A stretch of DNA of 64,000 bases. It comes from Prunella strophiata. Taxonomy: Eukaryota > Chordata > Aves > Passeriformes > Prunellidae. This document shows, one piece after another, positions 10,701-20,419 of this stretch. The stretch spans positions 17,106,108 to 17,170,107 of the forward strand of contig JAZBQD010000001.1 in the NCBI GenBank assembly GCA_036583965.1, read 5' to 3'. The stretch's first letter is position 1. Every line of letters begins with the position of its first letter. Made by a program: the position numbers and the translations under genes. The notes under the pieces were generated by a model that was not told the DNA's origin, made no database searches, and saw nothing but the letters and a program-made list of their open reading frames with translations.

Positions 10701-13700
10701 ATTTAATGTTCTTTATGCCTTTGTTTCCCTGTATGTACACAAACACATTTTATATAGTGTTTGTGAATAGTTCTAGACTGATTTTACATCAATAACAAAA
10801 ACCTGTCTTGTTAAATGGTGTATCTACTATTGGCTCAAAGTTTTCTTACCCTTTTTAGGAGTAATTGGGATCATCAGAAATTGTTGGCAACTCCTGTATG
10901 AATATTTAAGACTTTTCCTATTGTACAATCTCAGTCTTAAGAGTTCTATAATTACATTTTAGAAAAGAAAGCATGCTGGGTGCATGAGGATTGGTTAAAG
11001 GAAGCTTTTTTTGTCTGTATGTCTGCATACATACCTGTCTGCTTAGCTTTTTATTACAAATTAACTTTTTGAAAACATATTGGTAGCAAATGAGGAGAAA
11101 ACTTGTGCCTGATGTTTCAGTGCAGTCTTACCAGAACCAAGCAGCTTTGCTGGGCTTCATCAGAGGACCACAAAGTGAGACCAAATGAAATGGTCCAAGC
11201 ACGTGCCAAAAGCAAACTGATTCCCTCTGGCAGGATCCCAGATCTCTTACACTTTTAATTCCTGATCTGAGGAATACCCAAGATCTGTTTCCTGTGTGTT
11301 TGGCTGCATTTGATCACTGGGAAAAGCTCATTCTCATTGTTTGCTCTTGTTGGCAGCTGTAGGTAGCTGGATTCCATCTGCTTATGTATCAGCAACTTGG
11401 AATTCATTCCACAGCACAGTTGTTTTTTTTTTTTTTTTTGACTAAATCTCTACTTTTTCTTGGGTTTTTTTTCAAACATATTACCAAGTGAACTGCATCC
11501 TAAGCAATAACTGCAAACTACAATTCATGCACTAAATATTTTAATACGAAATTTGATAAGCCAAAATTTCCCACTGAGTCAAGTTTTGGGATAGAGTTAA
11601 AATTCCAAGCCATTATCTTTTTTTTTTAATATGTCAAGCATATTGCTTTCTTCAAATTCACTTAGTTTTATTAAAGTACACAAAGGAATTTATTTTTTTT
11701 TTAATTATCTCTTGGCAATTTATTTTATTAACATGAAGCTCAACTCAAAATACTCTGTTTATATAGAAAAATACTTGATTACCAGGTGGAGGAAAACAGA
11801 GAAGAAAATGTGTGATGTGGTTTTGTAGGACTAAACTGCAGAATCATGAACTGACAGTGGGAATGCAAAACCAAGCCAAGATTAATTCCAATATCCAGCA
11901 CTTCCCCTCCTGTTTCTTTGTGTGGGTTTTTCTTTTGCCATTGATTTTGTTAAATTTGATGCTTGGAATAGTTTTTGAGCTTTTGAATGCTACATCAGGG
12001 TGTTGTCACTAACCAGCTGCACATTCCTGCTGCTTGTCCCAAATTTGGGTTGTAAATGAAAGCTGAAGGGAAATTCTGTTGCTGAGCATTCCATGGGAGA
12101 TGGCACCAGTTGTGTTAGTGCCTATTGCTGACAGCTTATTCTGTACAAAGAGCTGGGGGGTTTCCAGGCTAATATCAGTGTTAAATACTGTAAATATATT
12201 TTTTTTGAAGGTCTACACCCTGTCTGTGTCTGGGGACAGACTGATTGTGGGCACAGCAGGTCGGAGGGTGCTGGTGTGGGATTTGAGGAACATGGGATAC
12301 GTTCAGCAGCGAAGGGAGTCGAGCCTCAAGTACCAGACCCGCTGCATCAGAGCATTCCCCAACAAACAGGTATGGCAGCAGTGAGAATGAAAAGTCACAT
12401 TGCTGCTGAATATTCTTCAGGGAAATGGGGGTTTATTTTCGAGTTCATTTTTCAGTGGGGGTGTGTTTTGTAATCAAACTTTGGGAGGGGGGGAAGCTTC
12501 CTGGGGTACATTAATTCTTTTAGTGCAGCTTAGCAATGTTTGCCACTGACTTACCAGCATATTATGTTGTTGTTTTGTTCCTCAAAGTTTGTCTCCTTTT
12601 TAGAAATAACCTATTTAATGAACAAGAATGCTGACATGTAATTAAAAAAAAGCATCCTTCTCCCCATTTGCAGTAGAAGAGAGAAAGCCAGAATTGGTGG
12701 TTCCTAAGCAGCTTTTATGCATTGTAACCCAGGGTTCTTGAACAGTCTGTGGACAGGGGCAGGATTAAAACTGCATGAATGTCATTTATATATTTTTCTT
12801 TTTTTTCTCTCTGAGTCTGTGGCATGCTCTGCAGAACCCTGGATCCATTATCCAGGGGGAATTGTACAATTCAGGTGCTCCTACAGCTGTTCTGTGCAAG
12901 TTAACGTGGTGTGTCTGTGGTATTTCTTTTTTCAAGGAAAGCAAGAAGATTGGCTTTCTCTGCCAAACTAATTTGTAAGGGAATTTTCCCCTGTACAGAG
13001 TGATAGTACAGGAATTGCAAGACCTAGTTACTTGTTCTTGAACTGGCATGAATGCTTTGTCCATTTTCAGTTCTAGTTATAGTAAAACACGCTGATCTTC
13101 CAGATTGTATTGTATGATGGATTTTAAAGAGCCTTGTTATAGCTAGATATCATTGCAATCCTATTTCTGAAAAGATCTATTATGGACTTAACTCAAAAGT
13201 GATAATAAAAGCATCTCAGGTTGCTCCAAGTCAGGACTGTAATTAACTGGATAAGTGAACACAACTTGTAATCAAGTTTCACTGAAAATACCATTTCAGC
13301 TTGAGTGTTTAGTTGTTAGTATAAAGCTCTGAACTAATTTTAATGTAATGTAATTCTGAAACGAAATAGTCCTGTGAGTGTCTCTCATATTTCAGATATT
13401 TAGGCCTTGGGGGATAGGTGAGCAAATGCAAGGTGTTCTTATCTCTTGAAATTTTTTTCCCCAAATACAAGCTTGTTTTTCAACCTGCAGAAGTAATTAC
13501 AAGTCTCATTGTCAGCTTAAAACTATGATGCAATGAGAATCTCTCTTAGAAAGCTTTTTTCTGCCTTAGCACTTTCTTAGAATTTAGAAGGCTATGAAAT
13601 AAAATGGTATTGCAGTCTTTTCTCCAGTTGTAAACTTCTAAAATATGTAGCTCAATTTTTTTTTTTCTTTCTTCTTTTTAGGGTTATGTTTTAAGTTCTA

Positions 13701-16640
13701 TTGAAGGTCGTGTAGCTGTGGAATATTTGGATCCAAGCCCAGAAATCCAGAAGAAGAAATATGCATTCAAATGTCACCGTTTGAAGGAGAATAACATCGA
13801 GCAGATTTACCCAGTTAATGCCATTTCTTTCCATAATGTCCACAACACGTTTGCTACAGGTAAATACTCAGTTCTTTGTACCACTTGCCTCAGTTCCTTT
13901 AGTTTTGATGTAAACACATCAGCCTTTACTTTGTATGCCCTGACTTTTTAAGCATTTAAATTGTATTCATGCCATAAGCAGGGTTTTAAAATGATTTGAT
14001 GTAGTGAGAGTTCTTAACTCTTAATACATTTTCCCCCAAACACAAGCTTGTGTTTGGGAGAAAACACAAGCTTGTGTTTGGACCTGCAGATGATATTACA
14101 AGTCTCACTGTTAGCTTCAGAAGTAATCACAAGTGAATTTTCACTATGATGCAGTGAAAATCTGTCTTAGAAAGTGGTAAGGCAGAAAAAAACTTCCTTA
14201 GCATTTAGAGGGCTGTGAGATAGAATAGTATTGCAGTCTTTTCTCAGGTTAACTGCTTGAACAGGGAGTTTGGGAAATGCTCATTGTGCTCTTTGTGGAA
14301 TGAATCAACCCTCTGTTTTTCCTGACAAAGTAATTACCGGTAGTTTTCTTTTTTATCTCGTGGCTTTTATTCTTTCCCTCAATCACAACTTCTTTTGGAA
14401 TCCCTGTCGCGCAGGCGGCTCCGACGGCTTTGTGAACATCTGGGACCCCTTCAACAAGAAGCGGCTGTGCCAGTTCCACCGCTACCCCACCAGCATTGCC
14501 TCCCTGGCCTTCAGCAACGACGGCACCACGCTGGCCATCGCCTCCTCCTACATGTACGAGATGGACGACATCGAGCACCCCGAGGACGGCATTTACATCC
14601 GCCAAGTCACCGACGCCGAAACAAAGCCCAAGTGAGTGTCTGCCTCACCTGCACTCGAGGCTCCCCCAGCCTCTCCAGCCCAGGATTTATTAATTTTCCT
14701 AAATTCATGAATAGTATTATTGATGGCAGGAGATAGCATCAAACCCAGCCCTACTGTCAAGCTGCGCTATCTGCTTCGCCCAAGCTTTCAATATCCGTAG
14801 GTTGATAGACGGCTGATGGATAAAATTGTGCCTGGTTGTTTAGTGGGAGAAGAATGTCAAACTCTTACCCTCTTTCAATAGGTGCTATTATATGGAGCTG
14901 TAGAGTTATTGCGAGCTCATTGCTTCAGGAATTGAGTGAAGAATTCAAGAATAATTTATTGGAGTAAATGTTACCGTGTTTGGATATTTAAAACTTGGAA
15001 TGAATGCAATCTGTCACACTGAGTATGCACCCAGCTGTCAGAGTGAGCAGTGAATTTAGATTCTGTTCTAGGAAGGTTGTGTAAAATCAAGGGAAAGCTC
15101 TCTCAGTTCCTGCGTGTTGGAGTTTGCTGCAGCCCTTTGATAACACACTTCTCTGTCGTTGTTGCTGTCAAAACGAGGCAAACTGATTGATGGAGGTAAA
15201 AATTCCTGTTCAGCTCTCTTTGGCATCAGTGTTACATAGAAAAATTGCCATCCCAGTGCAGAATTGTGCTGCCCTTAATGATGGAGGCACAGGAGCAGTT
15301 GGCTTTATTTTCAAATTCCTGTGCTTTACCACTGCTAGGTTTTTTCTCTTCTAGTGCTCAATCTGTCTTACACCTTATCAGGTTGTCTCTGTTATTAAAA
15401 GTGGCTGTGAAAACAGATATATATATGATCAAATTTCTTGAGTTAAAAACATCAAGATCCTTCCCTCCCCTCCCTTAAGTGACTTGTCTGTTGCTTTAGA
15501 GCATCTGTTTTATACCTAATGAAGATGAGATTTTTATTATTGTATAACTTCCACATTTCTCATTTGGAGATATTTGTTTTAAAGTAATTTTGATACTCCT
15601 AGAAAAATAAAACTAATATTTTAGTTTTATTTCTGGGAGTTCCTCAAGTAGAAAAATCCAAATATGATAATTAAATTTTTTAAAAAAAAATCAGTACTTG
15701 TTACATACATTTGAGTTATTTTGTTTTGTTGTGTTTTTCAAAGTTGATAAAAGAATACTTGCAGCTGTTGGTTTTCTAATAGTAAGAACTGCTTTCAGGG
15801 TTTTTTTTTATTCATTGCTAGTTAGAGTTGCTAATTCTGTAGATGCTTCATTCTGCTGTACAAGGAGGTTAATCTACAATTAAACAATATTTCCTCTTGG
15901 CCCTCCATTATTTTCTGAAACAGATGGTTCATCATTTCCTGGGCTGTTAAACACAGCAAGGTTAAGGTTAGACTCTTGGGAATCAGCTAGTTTGGAATCT
16001 TATTAGGCTGTAGAAGGAAAACTAATAAGAATACTCCTTAATATCATTTTGTGACTGTAAACAATTATTTATTAGCAAACAATTGATCCCAGAAGGGCAA
16101 ATTGTTTGAGTCAGTAATGAGCTGAGAAAAGACAGAGCATATCTGTGTATTTGGAAAATAATTGTAACGTAATTGCAATGCATTTAGACAGGCATCTTTT
16201 TGGACCTGTTTCTATCTTTAAATGAATTTCTGAAAACATTAACGAGGTTTATATGCTTTTCTGACATTTACAAGTTGCTTGTGCCAACCTTAGGGCACTA
16301 AGAATGATGGGTATATTTTAGTGGTTCAGTAGTGTGAGTCATCTCTGGTTTATTCTAAAAATAAGTTACTTAGGACAGAAGACTAATGGCAGTTTCATAG
16401 TGATCTTTTTGCATGTTAATTTGAGTCACAGTGTTTCTGCACAATGCATTCTTAGTGCATCAAGATGGTGCCATATTATATAAAGATCACTTTTTTCATC
16501 ATTAAACTCCTATATTCTGTATCTTGGTACAAGTGGAAGCTGGCTTTCTGTTTTCCTAGGATGGTGAATGTTCTAATGAGCTAATGATTGCTCTAAATAT
16601 TTTTCCTAAAATAGAGTTTATTTATTGCAGGTCTACTTAG
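7577..16640 (+). CDS. BUB3: BUB3 mitotic checkpoint WD40 protein (7 coding exons)
   Basis: The CDS is join(7577-7771, 8271-8340, 9370-9521, 12211-12369, 13682-13859, 14415-14631, 16631-16640), 326 codons plus TAG. All introns are GT-AG. BUB3 is a seven-bladed WD40 propeller that binds the GLEBS motifs of BUB1 and BUBR1 and brings them to kinetochores, where it recognises phosphorylated KNL1 MELT motifs; it is part of the mitotic checkpoint complex. Diagnostic stretches are [11 protein letters not shown] at the N-terminus, [15 protein letters not shown] (about 107-121), [13 protein letters not shown] and [10 protein letters not shown]. The protein ends KPKST, as in the shorter human isoform (326 aa). 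I see no frameshift or internal stop. From memory it differs from human mainly by conservative changes (Ile for Val after SPE, Val for Ile in FHNVHN, Tyr for Phe in GIYIRQ). Housekeeping expression from the CpG island is expected. Confidence 0.97.
7772..9369 (+). other. BUB3: BUB3 introns 2 and 3 (around exon 8271-8340)
   Basis: AT-rich introns of 499 and 1,029 bp on either side of the 70-bp exon. I recognise no repeats or RNA genes in them. Confidence 0.85.
8271..8340 (+). CDS. BUB3: BUB3 coding exon (residues 66-88)
   Basis: A short 70-bp exon encoding [19 protein letters not shown] and the next few residues, ending with the first base of Glu89. The Gln in GGLDQQLK corresponds to His in the human protein as I recall it. 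Confidence 0.95.
9370..9521 (+). CDS. BUB3: BUB3 coding exon (residues 89-139)
   Basis: Begins in phase 1 (G|AA) and encodes [18 protein letters not shown], then the WD blade [15 protein letters not shown]. Ends SQPEK at AAAAG|GTATGT. Confidence 0.96.
9522..12210 (+). other. BUB3: BUB3 intron 4 (largest intron)
   Basis: A 2.7-kb AT-rich intron with several poly-T tracts (for example 11421-11439 and 11691-11702). I see no clear transposon, RNA gene or exon. Confidence 0.85.
12211..12369 (+). CDS. BUB3: BUB3 coding exon (residues 140-192)
   Basis: A phase 0-0 exon of 53 codons encoding [19 protein letters not shown] and the blade ending RAFPNKQ. 39 of 53 codons end in G or C. Confidence 0.96.
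12370..13681 (+). other. BUB3: BUB3 intron 5
   Basis: AT-rich intron. Its 3' part (about 13430-13635) is a diverged copy of sequence in the next intron. It ends in a long T-rich tract before the acceptor at 13680-13681. Confidence 0.85.
13430..13635 (+). repeat. Diverged direct repeat, copy A, upstream of BUB3 exon 6
   Basis: It shares colinear blocks with copy B at about 14005-14254: ACAAGCTTG, ACCTGCAGA, TTACAAGTCTCA, ACTATGATGCA, CTTAGAAAG, TTAGCA, and a closing TTGCAGTCTTTTCTC. Substitutions and indels separate the copies, so this is an old duplication or two insertions of one unrecognised repeat family. Confidence 0.85.
13682..13859 (+). CDS. BUB3: BUB3 coding exon 6 (residues 193-251)
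   Basis: Encodes [20 protein letters not shown] through NTFAT plus the first base of Gly252. The exon is 178 bp, so skipping it would shift the frame. Only 23 of 59 codons end in G or C, unlike the next exon. Confidence 0.96.
14005..14254 (+). repeat. Diverged direct repeat, copy B, downstream of BUB3 exon 6
   Basis: The partner of copy A, in the same orientation, separated by exon 6. It is longer because it contains two adjacent palindromes centred on AAGCTT (14035-14058 and 14062-14079) and an extra segment around 14115-14140. Confidence 0.85.
14035..14079. repeat. Two adjacent perfect palindromes (24 bp and 18 bp)
   Basis: The arm CCCAAACACAAG is followed by its exact reverse complement at 14035-14058. 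Four bases later the inner 18 bp (arm AAACACAAG) recurs at 14062-14079. Copy A has only a degenerate single version (ACAAGCTTGTTTTT), so the doubling arose in copy B. Confidence 0.95.
14415..14631 (+). CDS. BUB3: BUB3 coding exon 7 (residues 252-324), unusually GC-rich
   Basis: Encodes [19 protein letters not shown] through the last WD blade to ETKPK. 65 of 71 whole codons end in G or C, while the flanking introns are AT-rich. The donor is AA|GTGAGT. If the intron is retained the frame reads AAG TGA, ending the protein at KPK only two residues early. Confidence 0.96.
14632..16630 (+). other. BUB3: BUB3 last intron
   Basis: A 2.0-kb intron. The segment at about 14755-14960 keeps several CpGs and looks conserved. 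The rest is AT-rich with no recognised repeats, apart from a further non-repetitive stretch around 16380-16500. It ends TTTATTGCAG. Confidence 0.8.
14755..14960. promoter_or_regulatory. Candidate conserved noncoding element in BUB3 last intron
   Basis: Complex, repeat-free sequence with retained CpGs (gctgcgc, cttcgccc, atccgtag, agacgg, attgcgag) in an otherwise CpG-poor intron. It is a plausible HMX2/HMX3 enhancer housed in the neighbouring gene, but this is inferred from composition alone. Confidence 0.3.
16631..16640 (+). CDS. BUB3: BUB3 last coding exon (Ser-Thr-stop)
   Basis: Joined to the AA at 14630-14631 the exon reads AAG TCT ACT TAG. This reproduces the KST C-terminus of the short human isoform exactly, which strongly supports the splice. 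I could not find an equivalent of the SPCT ending of the longer isoform. Confidence 0.93.
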
Positions 16641-16990
16641 ACTACTGCTGCTGCACCTTCTTTACAAGAGATGCTCACCTGCTCCTAACAAGGCTCCACT
16701 AAAACAAGAAAAGTGAGAAGAACAATCTTTGTACTCCTGTTGTTTTTAATTACGAAATGTTTGTTTGTTTGTTGTAGTTTGTCTAAATCTGTCATTCCTT
16801 GCTTGCTTATAATGTTACTGAAACTATTTTCTTTATCTGCTGTCTGGAGATGAATTACTTCAATCCTGTAGATAACCCTTTAAAAATTTAGATATTTTGT
16901 AGTATCTGATTATGAAAACTTATGAAAACTTCCACTGCTTTCTTATTTGTTCAATAAATATCTATAGATTTTTTGAAAATAAATACTTTG
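16641..16990 (+). promoter_or_regulatory. BUB3: BUB3 3' UTR and tandem poly(A) signals
   Basis: 3' UTR of about 350 nt. AATAAA occurs at 16953-16958 and again at 16978-16983, followed by a TGTG-containing sequence (actttgtgtagc). Transcripts probably end at about 16990-17005. Confidence 0.75.
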
Positions 16991-17004
16991 TGTAGCAGCC
17001 TTTA

Positions 17005-19790
17005 CTGATTTTGGAACACATGTTGAGACCAAACCCTTAAATTGCAGTAGTTACTGAGTTCTAGATCTTCCTGATGGAAAAATTTCTGAATCTTGAATCT
17101 TTTTCCAGTGAGATGAACCGGGAAATAAAAAGAAATTCTTTTCTTTTGAGTATTACCACTAAAAGCTGTCTCACTCAACTCTCTTTGCAGTACAGACTCA
17201 CACTGCTCTCCTGGTAGCTTGTATCAGGTGTTACTACTTAAATATTTATTTTACAGTGAGTTGTAAGGAGGGACAGAAAAGCTGAGGCTTGAGGAAGGTG
17301 ATTGAGGTGTGGGTATTTTGGATTGGAGATTGGATTCATTCTTTGCTTCCAACTTCTCTTCTATCAGTGCCTGTGTAGCCAGTGGGAGCACTTTATTACC
17401 TGTAGGAAAACAAACTTGCTGACAACAGGAATGGTGCCAGATCATTGCAGAGAAGGTGGTGATGGAGAGGAAACAGCCCTGTGTGTGCAGAAATCTGACA
17501 AACTTGAGCTGTGACCAGGTAGACATGGTAAATGAGTTGTATATGGAATATTCTGTGGTTTGTCACGAGCTGGATGTGAATTCTTTGGTAATGGAAACTG
17601 GTTCTGATAGGTTTGGAAAAAATTAAAATCTTCCTGAGTTAAATGTGAATAATGCCCTCACCAGAGTGTCATCCAGCCTCTGTTCTGGTAGTTGTGCACC
17701 ACCCCTGTTCCATGCAGTTTTAATTGGCTTTTTTGCAGTGAGGGTTGCATGGCTGATGTTGGGCAGAGGTTGAATTTTTGATGTCAGCTTAGGAAGTCAT
17801 AGCTCCTTGGTGTTCAGGTGTTTATTGTTTTTAGAATTTTAGCCTTGCTAAAGAGGGTCAATTGGAGCCCAGTCATGGGAACTAAAGGTTTCTGTCAGAG
17901 TGACTAGCAAAGCAATAATAAGCTTGTGGAAAAAAGAAGTGAGGATGTGTCCAAATTAAAAAAAAAAAAAAAAAGCGTGAAGGCAGAATAAGGCTGGGAC
18001 TAAGGAAAAGGTGTTTTAGTGATGATGTGGAGAAAGGAATATGTGAAATGGAGATAGGATAGAATGGGGAGTTACAGGTGTAGAGCTGTGGGAAACAAAG
18101 TGAAATAAGAGCTAGAGAACAGGGCAAAACCAACAGAATTAGGGGAATTCCAAATACTTTGGCTGACAAAGTGCAACTTTTCAGTGGTAAGTATTGGGGG
18201 AAAAAGCTGTTAATATGCTGAGTTCTGCATGTTCCAGTGGACAAAGTTAGCCCAGTATGAGGGAATGGATTTGACTTGCTGGTTCTCTTTTGGCGTAAAA
18301 CCCAGAGGAGGATTCCTCCTGGTGAGCTGGTGTTTTATGTAAATCCTTGAAACAAACAAAAATAGTGAGACAATAAGTGGGGAAAATGAATGTTGGTTGG
18401 TCAGGGCTACAGCTGTGTCCATGTGTTGGGTAGAAATATCACAATGTGCAGTTGAAATACAGATACTTCTTTTACAAGATTAATCTCCCTTTTATTAGCA
18501 CTCTCCTAGAAATGCAGGTCAAGGCAGAGGTTCATAAGCTGGAGGAATCATGAAACAACCTTTTCTGACTTCTGTAACAAGCAGCTGAACAAAGGATGTA
18601 CTGACTCTTGATAGAGGAATTGAGAGCTAAAAAGCTCCTTAAGTCACAGCTTTTTGGCTGGTGTTGAGGGACCGTGGAGAAAACATGGAGCCACAGCCAT
18701 CACTGTAATAGAGTCATCAATCACCACTGACTGCTGGCAGCAGTGAGTATCCAGGGTTGTCTCTCACAAGAGCCTCATAACACTGTGGTATTAGAAGCCA
18801 AGTGGCATCTGTGCCCTGAATGTCACAAAAGCAAGCTGGTAAGTACTTCTTTCTGTTGGCCAGTCCTTCAGGATAATCAGTGTGTGCTTACTACGTGCAG
18901 GTCTGGAGCTCTGCTGCATCTCAGGTGGGATGTTTAGTGCTGATGCTGCTGCAATTATAATAAATATTAAGAAAATGTCTTCTTTAGGTGAGTGTTTTCC
19001 CAAGCAAAACCAGTCAAAGCTGAGCTTTGAGCCCCCAAAAAAGACTGAAGTGATGCTGCTGAGGATGACTTTACAAAGCTGTGTAGGTATTGCCAGCTCC
19101 ATCTTAATTGCCTCACACTTTTGTGCCCAGTATGTGCCCAGTGGTTTTCACTGCCTTGAGAATGACAGATTTTCTGTAGTTGGAGTCACTCACTCCCCAA
19201 GTTCAGCAGCAATTCCAGCAAATCTGTTACAAAGGATGCCCAAAAGCTGGGTGTTTCTACTACTGAGTTCTCTTGCAAATTTGGCCTGAATGACCCATCC
19301 CCCATGAGGGATTGGGATCAGTGGTGTGGAGCAGAGCCACCAGACATTTCTCTGGTGATTACACCATTACCTGCTCTCATGTTGTTCAGTATAATCACAA
19401 CCACACAGGCAGTCATTTTGTAGCCAATATGCAACAACTTCTCCTCCAGCAATGTGACATTTGCTCTGAAAAGTGTCAGGATTCTTTGTTTCAAATGCTT
19501 TTAGACAAGTAGAATTTAGAAATGAAGAGTCAAAGACAGGACTTGCCCAGCTATTCTTATAACTGATATGCTAAAGGCTCTGTCTGTGAAATATCTCCTT
19601 CTTCCTAAGGCTGTATGTGCAGTTTTTCACTGTATCAGACATTTTCCTATAGCATGAAAAGCACAAATGCTAAAACGTGATAGCAACATGGGGGAGGTAA
19701 TAGGTCTTCAGAGTCTCCCATGATTATTACCTGCAAAGTGGAAAGGAATAAACTGTTCTCCATGTCCACTGGGACCAGGCATAATGAGCT
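17005..19790. other. Intergenic, no gene seen
   Basis: Start of the gene desert after BUB3. It contains a poly-A tract at about 17957-17974. No transposon family or conserved exon was recognised, and open frames are short and unlike known proteins. Confidence 0.6.
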
Positions 19791-19794
19791 TAAA

Positions 19795-19918
19795 TTGCAG
19801 CAGAGATTAGTGTAGACATTAGGAAAAACTTCTCAAGTGAAGGGATGGTTAAGTCCAGGAGTAAATGGCCTGGGGAAGCTGCAGTGTCTCCATCTGTGGA
19901 ATTTCTCAAGCTGCCAGG
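19795..19918 (+). mobile_element. CR1 LINE fragment (old, truncated)
   Basis: Contains the degenerate CR1 3'-region signature for a run like GACATTAGGAAAAACTTC, then TGAAGGGATGGTTAAG and a remnant of the prognostic AGTGTCTCCATC segment. It is divergent and truncated on both sides. Confidence 0.65.
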
Positions 19919-20054
19919 AATGGTGGGGTTTTAACTGGTTCCATCTTTGGGCAGGGAAGGTAAGGCAGTGCTGATTGTCCTTGTGGTTGTTCTGCTCCCC
20001 AGCTTCCCCTGGCAGTGGGATGTGATCTCCCAGAGCCAGGGGGGCAGTGCCTGG

Positions 20055-20413
20055 GGAAAGCTCTGCAGCCCTTATGGCACCTTCCAGTACCTAAAGGGGG
20101 CTGGAAGGAAGGATGGAGAGGGACTTTGGACAAGGGCATGGAGTGACAGGACAAGGGGAATGACTTTAAACAGGCAGAGGGCAGGGATAGATGGGATTTT
20201 GGGAAGGAATTCTTTGTGAGGGTGGGGATGCCCTGGCACAGGGTGCCCAGAGCAGCTGTGGCTGCCCCTGGATCCCTGGCAGTGCCCAAGGCCAGGCTGG
20301 ACAGGGCTTGGAGCAGCCTGGGACAGTGGAAGGTGTCCCTGCCATGGCAGGGGTGGCACTGGATGGGATTTAATGTCCCTTCCAACCCAAACATTCTGTG
20401 ATTCTCTGATTAT
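20055..20413 (+). mobile_element. CR1 LINE 3' end
   Basis: Sense-strand CR1 3' region: CTTCCAGTACCTAAAGGGGG, TGACAGGACAAGGGGAATG, CACAGGGTGCCCAGAGCAGC, GGAAGGTGTCCCTGCC, then CCCTTCCAACCCAAACATTC. It ends in the short ATTCTGTGATTCTCTGATT terminal repeat typical of CR1. It is 5'-truncated with no coding capacity. Confidence 0.92.
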
Positions 20414-20419
20414 ACTTCT

